A stretch of DNA of 64,000 nt, taken from Synchiropus splendidus (taxonomy: Eukaryota > Chordata > Actinopteri > Syngnathiformes > Callionymidae). The position numbers and the translations under genes were made by a program. The DNA is taken from contig NC_071347.1 in assembly GCF_027744825.2 (NCBI RefSeq), positions 15,232,501 to 15,296,500 of the forward strand, written 5' to 3'. The notes below the pieces were generated by a model. It was not told the origin of the DNA. It did no database searches and was given only the letters and a program-made list of their open reading frames with translations. Below, piece after piece: positions 55,085-64,000 of this stretch. Numbering within the stretch: the first letter of the stretch is position 1; each line of letters starts with the position of its first letter.

Positions 55085-55320
55085 GGCCAGAACACGCTGC
55101 GTGTGATGCTGGCCATTGTTCCTCAGTGTTTATTGTGGCATTTTTCATGCGAGACGTTTCCTTGTTTGCAGTTTACGAGGAGAAACACCTGAGCATAGCC
55201 TCTGCCAGACAGAGATGAACTCCAGAAAACAGAGTAAATAATTATACAAGAATTCTCTGGGGTTAATGTGCGCAAGAGGAAATGTGATTAACACTTACCT
55301 CAATCTATAAAGAGGAGAGG
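55085..55320. promoter_or_regulatory. Candidate conserved non-coding element
   Basis: A repeat-free block with ctggccattgttcctcagtg (an ATTGTT/SOX-like core), gtgtttattgtggc (forkhead-like TGTTTA), gagtaaataattatacaaga and ggaaatgtgattaacactt. It has no ORF of note. The density of such cores suggests a regulatory element, but this is inference. Confidence 0.35.
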
Positions 55321-55424
55321 TCGAGAATGAATCATGCCAACGCGCTCCAATATCTGGTAGAGGAAAAATTCTCCTTTATTTTTCCCAGTGCTTTTCAACT
55401 TCTGACCATGACAACATTCATACT

Positions 55425-55650
55425 CCATCCATTCATCCATCATCTGCTTATCCGAGGTGGGTGAGAACAGACAAAGAAAACTTCTCCTGGAAACACCAAG
55501 GTGCCCCTCCAGTTCAACACCTCACTTCGGAGACATCCTGTAGGCATACTGATAATATGGAACTAGCTTAATGATCCACTACGAGTCTCTCCTGGATGAC
55601 TGAGCTACTTCGCCCCAACCCTCCCTCATCATCCAGACACATGAGCTCCT
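55425..55650 (-). mobile_element. 3' tail of a teleost LINE (type 1), inverted
   Basis: The plus strand reads catccattcatccatcatct, gcttatccgaggtggg and ctcctggaaacaccaagg, then tccagttcaacacctcac, ggagacatcctgtaggcat and gagtctctcctggatgactg. This is the reverse complement of the tail seen at 13961-14055 and 30592-30765, ending with the catccat-type terminal repeat. It is the longest copy in the window. Confidence 0.75.
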
Positions 55651-58110
55651 CCCCAAAATGGACAGATCTTAGTTGGACAGTAGGTGGCAGTAGCCTTCCG
55701 AGACATACTCGGACAACGCAGTAGAAACTGAGCAAGAAAGTCGGCAGAACTTGGGCTACACTACCAGATCTAAAAAGTAATGTCAAAAACCATAAAAATA
55801 CAACAATATATTCTTAATCTATATATTGGCTATACTTTATATTAATTTTAAAATTAACTACATATTCATGAGGGTAATAGCAACATAAAAGCTTGTAATT
55901 AATCATTATTAAATATGGATTTGCATACTGTTAAGACAGAGTATATTCTGCACTGGAATGCACTGGAAATTCACCCTTAACAACACTAGAATTAGTGATT
56001 AATAAGCAAAAATTTGCTGGATTAACACAATGCAATGTCAGCACAATCCACTGTCTGAGAAGGTGGACTGTAAAAGAATTAAGATTTAATCAACCTTTTT
56101 ATGTACCTTAAAGTAGTTTCCCAAACATATAACATTTTTTTTGCTAAAGTTGTGAATATATACAATGTATATCATTGGCATTTAGTATTTATTTAAAAAA
56201 TTTTTTTATTGGGCAAAGCACATTGTACTGTTACATCTTCAACGGTCCTCCTTAATGGTCTACCTTAAAAGGCGGAGTCCACCTCGACTGACAGAGCGCA
56301 CACTTCACTACATAAATAAAGTAAATCTCAGCGTAGACGTTGCTAAAGTGCCGAAGTTCAGAACTTAATTTCACTTTTGCCACACCACACTTCATTAAAT
56401 CCAATTTAGGTGAATAAGACGCTCAGTAGAAATCTTTTTTTTTTTTTTTCTCGCTATATTTGTGACCCTTATTGTCTCCACAGAGGACATTCCTTTCACT
56501 GGTCATGTGCGCCTGCATTGTTTGTCCCGGCATGCAGACTTATTCTGGGCGTTCAGCTGTCATCTGGGGGGGAAAGTTAATCACCAGACTCTCTGTGGAG
56601 GTTGAAAATATTCCTGACCTTGTTCCGACAGCTGCATCCGAGGACAAAAAAGCACACTTTTCGAATATAATTTAAGAAAGCACTAACTCATGTATTAAAA
56701 TCTGTTTCACTGTGTTGCCTTTTCTGGTTATACGTTTGAGTAAAAATGTGGTACACACTGATAATAACTTTAATACTTTCGTTTCATGATTTTTCATGGT
56801 CTATTGCTCAATGTTCTTCTGTTACAATCCAGTCGTGCGCTCATTTCATAATTCATTTAACAGATGTAACATTAAACTGCAAAAAAAAAAAATCACTCCC
56901 TGTCAATGTTATTCATGTCCAGACAGTTTCTGTAAATGATCAGTACATTACTCAATGGTGATTCAGTTTTCCATAATTTTTAAATCCTCCCTGGAGGAAG
57001 GTATGACATCTCTCTTTCTGCCCACTAAGAAATCTATCCAGTCACTCGCTACGTGAGGAGAATGTTAAGCTTCCACAGGAGAAAGTTGAGCGGAAATTTA
57101 AAAAAAGTATTGGTATATTCGGAGGATAAGTGGAGGGGAAGAATGAAATAAATAAATGCATACATTTATCACCTCAGACATTTGTGTACCATCGGCAGGT
57201 CCACGCAGGAGGAGATTAAAGCTGAGAGCCAGTGAGGCGCGTTTCCTTGGAAACAAGCTCCTGAGCTGAGGGCAGCGGCTTTATGACAGTGGCAATGTCA
57301 ATATCTAGAGACGCCTCGTTCCAGATGTCTACATTGATTACGCGTCTACACTGAGATAAAAACACTAGGAGATTCTGGAGAGCTCAAACACACTTTATGG
57401 ACTTGTTTGGTTTGGAGATGAAAATTCAAATTGCAGTCGAGAACACAAATCATTCTTCATGAGTGTGTTTTAATATTCCGTTCTTTTGTTTTTAATTCCT
57501 TTCCAGGACGCAGCACTACGCTTCTGTCAGTTTTGCTTGTAACAATTACAGTGATAATATGTTTCTAAAATGTTCGCTGGTGAGGGACTCAGACTCCAGA
57601 GAAGTCCTGTCGAACTCAATAACATGATGGGCCAGTTGCAGGACGAAAAAAAACGGTACTGTTTTGATGTTTTGACTATCACTGTGGTCAGAGTCAAAAC
57701 ATATAAATGCACCTTTTCTCTGCCTCATGACTCAAGAGACACTTTCCTTCTTGAAGCACATTGAATTCAGCCAACTCTTTGCATCTAAAGTGGGTCCGGT
57801 TTGGGCCCCTGAGCTTGCGAGAGCAGATTATGACCCCTGAAGCTGAGATTTTCCGAGCATGCCGGGAGTTTTCAGCATGTAGTGAAATGTAATTCTTAAT
57901 ATAAGTGCTTGGTCATTGTCAGTCGGACTCTGCCTTTTTTTTTTTTTGCTCTATAAGGAGGTCCATTAAGGGAGTACGATGTGCTCCGTTGTTTTACTGT
58001 ATCACGCCTCCATGGCGGCGGAGACACTCCCTACACTGAGGAAAAAAATCCTGGGAAAAACCCAGTTAACTTTCATGAAGAACTCATATATGGGTAGAAC
58101 TGTCAACAAA
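55651..58110. other. Intergenic, nothing recognised
   Basis: AT-rich 55790-56230; T run 56432-56449. No exon or repeat is supported. Confidence 0.45.
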
Positions 58111-60985
58111 AGCCTCATCGCTGACAGTTGAAATGTGACGTTCTCCGAGACGGTTTGGCGTGTGAGTGTGTGGCAGACCCGGACCTGCCCTGTGTATTAT
58201 TCAAATATCTGACTGAGAGCGTTTTAAAGTTTCTCCAACTTTTTTTCCCCCCCATTTTCTCCAGCCGTTTGCCAAGCTTTGGCTGGGCTTTGGCTGGTCC
58301 CTGGAATAAGTTGCACGTGGTGGGAAAGCGGAGCAGCTCGATGTGTGTGGCGGAGACCAACAGAAGGATCATTTTTGTGTGATGTGAATCGGTTGACTCA
58401 CAGGAGTGTTGCTGACACCCGGCAGTATCACCCACAAGTGCGGCTGAAGCTCTCGGATCACCCACAAAGTTGTGCAGGCATCGCCGACCCAGAGCCAATG
58501 ATGACTACAGAGCGCATATTATTGCATTACTTAATCCCCAACTCCAGACTGAGATCTTATTATCTGTCTGATGATTTATTAAAGTCGGAATTGGACTAAT
58601 TTTCATGTCAAATAACTATTAAATTATGACTTTCCAAATATCTCTCTATGAAAAGTAAGTGTAAGTGACTTCATTGTAGCAGCTCCAGGGAGGACCACTA
58701 TATTAAACCTGTCCTTATAAAGGCAAATGAAACCCTGCAGGCCACATGATGGAATTACACATGGACAGATAATAGAATAATGGCAACCATAACAGCGCAC
58801 ACACAAGTCCCATCACGTACAAAAACAGCCAAAGCTGTTATGAGTAGGAGTGCTCCCAGGTGGATCACCTGGTCACCAATGAAGGATGTTGAAAAGCCTG
58901 ACCTCCCCACTTCAGTGTTAACAATTCAAATATAATAATTCATTAGCAACAATTTACAGGAGAAACAAAACAACACTAACCACTGCTAAAGTCTGCCACT
59001 GCAACATTCCCAAATGCAGCAGATTTGTCACTATTAAGATGTTACATTTTGGGGGTTTTTTTCAATAATGTGATAAACAATAACAGAGCGAGAGAGAAAT
59101 AATAATAATCATGTAATAAGGGAACAATAGAAGGAAAAAAAAACAAAACAATAGCAACATGCATCTGTGATTTCTTAAGCACTTGAAAAAATCAGAAACA
59201 GGAACAGCTTTGTTCTCCAAGTATTTAACAACATACAAGGAATTTTTTGGTGACTCTTTAGGAATTTGCAATCTTTGTCGATAGAAATATTACATGACTA
59301 TGTGTCTTTGTGAACCTCAACCCCAATGTCCACCAGGAACTGCAGCACAGTTTTCAATTTCCTCTACGAGTGGAGCACAGAGTCGCATTACGGGGTTCTC
59401 CACTCGGTCACGTGAGAATTGTCAACCGCGCGATATGTCGCGGATTGAGTGAAGATCCCCTGCATTGAATGAACTTGACCATTCCTCTGTGTACAACGTT
59501 CCTGCTCTCTGTCCCATCGCTTTCAGTTTCACCCCAGGCTCTTTCCTTTACTTTGTGACGTGGGTCTTACAGAATGGGCCAATGCTCCATCTCCAAAGTG
59601 AATGTCTCGACATCCATGCTGTCAACATGTCAAGAAAAAAGCTCATCGCCACCACAAAATGTGACTGATTCAAAACGATTCATTCTTTTTGAAAAACTAC
59701 TGCAGTTGCAGTTACGCTCCCGGTGGAAATTGGGGGTGAATACGTGTCCTGTTTCGCCAGACAAGCGACATCTTTTCTCATCTTCTACATGTCCAGGCCA
59801 GGTTAACAGACACTCACTTTCAATGCACCTTAGAGAGAACATCAGGCCTCTTTCTGACTCCTCTTTATCCCCACTAGTGTTGACTTTAGAGTTCCTGCTT
59901 CACATGCTGCATGCTCGGCGAATGAGATTTGACTTGTCGCCCTTCCTTAATTTATTTCGGCAATACATGAACTAGGAATTGCGATCGACTTGCTCGCTAC
60001 AGGGTCGTCCTTAAGAATGACTGCTGTTACTGTTGTGCAGTGCAGATGTCAGCCAGCCCTTGCACATGGCAGAACATAACAGGACAGTGACTGCAGAGGT
60101 TGATGAGATGGCGTAAGGTAATACAACATTAAGGAGAAGGATCACTCTCTCCATCCACCTGCATTGAGAAATGTCCTCTTCCTCTGTGTGTCACCCTTTT
60201 CCAACAAAGGAGATGGACCGACACAACAAATGTCAGTGGGCACGCAGCAAGTGTAAAATAGAAGGGATGCTGGACACCAGCGCTAGATCAATTTCTGGAT
60301 GTTTTTAAATCATTCCTGCATGGTGTTTTATGACTCTGCAGTGGCGAGAAATAAATGGACATGACTGCATCCGCCAAGGACAGAATATAGCTGAACAGCA
60401 GCCTGCACAACTTCACTTAAGCATCCTCTCCACTTCCCTACTGCAGTGTTCACGATAGCGACTCGATCACAGTTAAGAAAGAAACCACTGTGACTAAAGT
60501 GTTTTTCTGGGAGATTCTCTCCATCTGTGTAACAAACTGTGCTGCCCAACTATTTTTTTCCTCCAGAAACCAGTAGTAAAGTACAGAAATATTCTTTGTG
60601 TGTGTGTCAGTGTTGTCGCACGAACGGAGGTGTCCTTCGTCTTCGGCATGTTATTAATAAAGCATGCTGCTGTCAGGCCTGCTGGGAGATTACTTCCACA
60701 ATTTCAAGCAGAAATGAGTTGCATTCTCTGGTCAAGGAACACATTCTATTTATAAGAGGGGTAGGCATTATTGTTGAACGCCAGCAATCACAATGCCACT
60801 CCAGGTTTGAGATTCCGAGTACGCCCACTCAACAGCAACACATCAGACTGGGTGTTTTCATTTTGTTTCTCGCTGCTGTGTTTTTAAAGCCAAAATGATT
60901 TGAAGCACGTCGCGGAGCTATCCAGGAGGTATTCTGACTGGATACCAAAGCCATCTCCATCTATTCCAGTCAATCATAATTCACC
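58111..60985. other. Intergenic, nothing recognised
   Basis: ORFs of 127 (58498-58115, minus) and 133 codons (59574-59975, plus) lie opposite other ORFs and have no family features. No repeat is confidently recognised. Confidence 0.4.
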
Positions 60986-61169
60986 AAAGAATGGGTTCCT
61001 CGTCCGATCTCTTGGTCCTGGGGTACAGCCACCCCAATGAAAAAAAACCATTTGCTCACTTGTATAAAGCTTATGACCGTGAGTACTCCAAAGATGCTCT
61101 TCGTGCTCCACCTAGAGCAAGGGGTCACACCCAATCCAAACAGGACATTCCGTTCTTGTCTAGTCAGAG

Positions 61170-61440
61170 TCACTCCTCTTATTCTCCTCCCAGAGGCTTG
61201 GGACCTCTTCGCTTAGCAATATCCCATCAGCGGTTACAACTCCCACCCCATCAGGACCCTTCACCACATCCATGTACCCCAAAGGTTTCCTACTTAATTC
61301 CGCTCATCGCTGTCTCTCTTCCTGTCACCTGGCCTCCCAAACTTAGTCTCCACTCGTCCCTCATTTCTGATCTTCTCCTTTTGAGTCGCTTCCAATGAGA
61401 AACTGCATCTTCATTGCAGACATTTTTAAATGAGCATCTA
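61170..61440 (-). mobile_element. Possible LINE fragment (L2-like), weak
   Basis: The plus strand has ctgtcacctggcctcccaaa, cttagtctccactcgtccct and catttctgatcttctcct, then caatgagaaactgcatcttc. This order resembles the inverted coding region of fish L2 elements near their C-terminus. The minus-strand translation (KRRRSEMRDEWRLSLGGQ) is not clearly diagnostic. Confidence 0.3.
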
Positions 61441-62000
61441 AAACAAACACCATGGAAGCTCTCGCAACAGGCCGATAAAACCTCCCCATGAATCAAACCC
61501 TTTATCTCTATCCATATTACCTCTAAAAAGCCTCCGATTTAAAACCATCTCGGCTCTTGTGGACAAGCATAGCTCCTTTTTCACGTTCTTCTAGAACTAC
61601 ATGATGTATCAATATATTGTAGCAAAATTGGTAAAGACACAACAAGGGATATCAAGGCAATATACTCATATCAATGCAGTATATATGTAAGGGGACCGGC
61701 GTTATGACGGGGGGCGGGGAGGGCGCGTGGCATTTTCTTTGTTGAGTTACACCCAGCATGTGGAGCGAATTTTACGACTGAGCATCTTCAGAACACCACC
61801 ACAACAGGGCTGTTGAAAAACTGTAAACAATGCAGGAACACATGTTCACCACTAGCATGAGAGGACTAGCCATTAATATTAAACACAAAGCAGATGACGA
61901 ATCAACAAGTAAGCTGACCCCAGCAAAGATGTGATAATATGGCGACTCCTATCTTGCCTACAGCTTCACCTGCGCAGAAATGGGTAATGAGGAGGGACCA
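61441..62000. other. Intergenic, nothing recognised
   Basis: Contains a short G-rich tract at 61708-61730. No supported feature. Confidence 0.4.
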
Positions 62001-62069
62001 CAGTGTCTCAAAATACTGGCCGCTGACAGCATGAAGCCAAACAACTGTGGTGGAAGAATTTCATCTCCA

Positions 62070-62115
62070 AAAGGGGGGAGCTGCAAAAAAAGTTTGGGAA
62101 CCACAGTTCTGAGGG
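62070..62115 (-). mobile_element. hAT-like terminal sequence
   Basis: The piece caaaaaaagtttgggaacca followed by cagttctgag has the reverse complement cagaactgtggttcccaaac and a T run, close to the cagtggttcccaaac ends common in vertebrate hAT elements. The other end was not found. Confidence 0.4.
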
Positions 62116-63050
62116 ATCTGTCATCTGGCCATGTTCTGGATTCAAGAGTGCAGAGGAGAGGCAGCATAACCCTTTCTTCAAATGTTGTTCAAGCCACTTC
62201 AGTCAAACAGTGGGAGCTCAACAAATCCTCTTTCACTATCCACGTCTCATCCTAAATTTCAGAGCGAAGAGCGGGTCAAACCATGTCCTCGAAAAGACTC
62301 AAAAATCAGTCAGTCTAAAACCAATGTTTGCTGCACTTAAGACATCGATTGAATGCTGGCTATTTACGAAAGAGAATGGCTTTATTTTAAATCTTCATTG
62401 CAACATCATAGAGTACCACCCAGCGAAAATACATTGGAATGTGAATTTGAGACCATAGACTCTAACAGGCTCTTTAGGTGTGACAGTATTGCCACCAGTG
62501 TATTAATAACACCATTATTACCTTCATGGACCAACGTCTAAAGTTCCATTAATTTCATCTCTGTTGTAAACTACTGGAAGATCCCAATCCTGCAATGTGA
62601 TATTCCAGACAACATTGTCTACATGTTCCAGTAGCTTTCGCTGTCACCCACCAGAAGAGAATAAATATTATTTTAAACTGACTTTAATATCAAGCAAGTG
62701 GACATTAAAGGGTGTTGAATCATGAATCCGTCTGAGTCCATCTTGTCCAATTTATTTATCTTTGACAAGCAACGTCCTTGAAACAAGGTTGATCTTTGTA
62801 TTCCGAGCTCTAAACTATTTGTTTCTCCAATTTCTCCGCAATTCCTGCAGTCCATCACTGTCATCAGCTCATTATTGATCGCAGAATGATGCGTCTCATG
62901 TTCACGAGTACTCATCCCTGACGGGGTCCTCATCACTCTTTTGTGATATGTGTGGCAGCAGAACTGTAAAAAAAACGCGGGCAGATCCGGCAATTTCCAG
63001 TAACAATAACAACACGGGTGCTATCATATTCTGATGTTCGGACATTTTTA
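62116..63050. other. Intergenic, nothing recognised
   Basis: No supported feature. The 106-codon minus-strand ORF at 62993-62673 has no family features. Confidence 0.4.
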
Positions 63051-63054
63051 TTTA

Positions 63055-63300
63055 TTTAGTTGGCGATAAATCGCTGCCATTTATAGCTGCGGAAGAAAGA
63101 AGCAGATCTGATTCATCATCTGTGATTGAAAGTTGAATATTTGAGTCCAGGCGGTTAATGCACCCAGCTCTCCTTCAGGTGGATGGATGTACTGTCAGCT
63201 CGCCAACAGAATCTCATAAAGGCAGCCTGCAGCGTTGCACTGAGCAAACAGCGGCAGGAAATTACTCCAAATTGTGCCCAGAAATGTGAGCTTGTGAACG
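63055..63300. promoter_or_regulatory. Candidate conserved non-coding element
   Basis: Repeat-free, with ggcgataaatcgctgccatt, tatagctgcggaagaaag, ctgattcatcatctgtgatt and gaatctcataaaggcagcct. It has balanced composition and no ORF. The call rests on texture only. Confidence 0.3.
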
Positions 63301-64000
63301 AATAGCCCTGTTTTGACTTCCCCCAGTCATTCTGAAAATACCTGTGAAGTGTGTGAAATGAGTATCCATCTCACCTCAATACATCAATCATCAGCCGAGT
63401 ATTTAGATGTGACTGGACGGGGAAACGCTCTGATGCTGAATCTCACCAGCATAAAGAATATTTTTTTATACTCATATTCATCTTGAGGTGAAAATACCTT
63501 TGGTATATGCGCTTTCAAATATCATACTCCTTAAAGTCAGGCTGCTACCAAACCAGATGAGCTCATGTACTGTTTGAAGCAGAAACCTTCACAGACCCAG
63601 ACTGTAACACGCAAGCTAAATAACAGAGGGAGAATTTTCTTGGGGCGTTCTTACTTTACAGTAACGCACATCTGTTGTAGCAATGCAAAGAGTTAAGGCC
63701 ATGGTTTATGGTTTTTCACGGTTGAAGTAAACACAGGGGGGAGAGAGATACTCTTGCAGCATATCATACATACAAATAATACAGATCCAAAGCTCATGGG
63801 TTTGGTTTCATATTCCAACCAGTGAAGTGTCCTTCAGCTGGCGTCTCAAATGTTCAGTGGCAAATTCTTGAAGAAAAAAGAGAATCTGTTTCTGAAAAGG
63901 TTTTTCTTGCACTGTGAATACCTTGTTTTTAAGTGGCTTGTGAATATTATGTGATGAGAACCACTTTCATTAGAGCTGTTACTGACAGATAAAATATTCA
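63301..64000. other. Intergenic, nothing recognised
   Basis: No ORF above background, no recognised repeat. Confidence 0.4.

Overview
The window looks like mostly non-coding nuclear DNA from a ray-finned fish. The basis is one recognisable vertebrate protein gene with normal spliceosomal signals, many decayed teleost-type transposable elements (LINE tails, LINE reverse-transcriptase remnants, several families of short terminal-inverted-repeat elements), many TA, CT, AC and triplet microsatellites, and an open-reading-frame landscape otherwise at chance level. There is no operon structure, no Shine-Dalgarno spacing and no CRISPR array. Genus or species cannot be told from the sequence.

The one gene I am confident of is lysmd4 (LysM and putative peptidoglycan-binding domain-containing protein 4), plus strand, 36446-37277. 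It has two coding exons separated by a 61-bp GT-AG intron and encodes 256 residues: an acidic cytosolic-type N-terminus, one LysM domain split by the intron, and one membrane-spanning helix near the C-terminus. A likely non-coding first exon or promoter lies at about 35.7-36.05 kb and contains a perfect TGACGTCA site. In human the gene lies between MEF2A and ADAMTS17, but I found no exon of either neighbour here.

Layout: 0-1.5 kb, degenerate GTA-type triplet sequence and a LINE reverse-transcriptase fossil. 1.55-2.81 kb, a large head-to-head (palindromic) minisatellite. 5-12 kb, a cluster of short DNA transposons, including two copies and a fragment of a TA-flanked family and a 440-bp inverted-repeat element that carries an 84-codon ORF. 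12-22 kb, sparse LINE tails, one TIR element and several AT-rich homeodomain-site-like stretches that look like conserved non-coding elements. 22.5-25.6 kb, a foldback element and a full copy of the TA-flanked family. 26-32 kb, more LINE tails and two repeat families that also occur near 7-9 kb. 35.7-37.3 kb, lysmd4. 37.3-41.5 kb, 3' flank with a repeat, a 32-bp minisatellite and a LINE reverse-transcriptase remnant. 41-64 kb, intergenic sequence with microsatellites, LINE and TIR fragments and a few candidate conserved elements.

No new multi-gene system is visible. The most unusual structures are the palindromic minisatellite at 1.55-2.81 kb, the TA/CT microsatellite whose flanks are perfect inverted repeats (51414-51487), and the ORF-bearing inverted-repeat element at 11.6-12.05 kb. 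All repeat-family names come from memory of typical teleost sequences and were not checked by database search.
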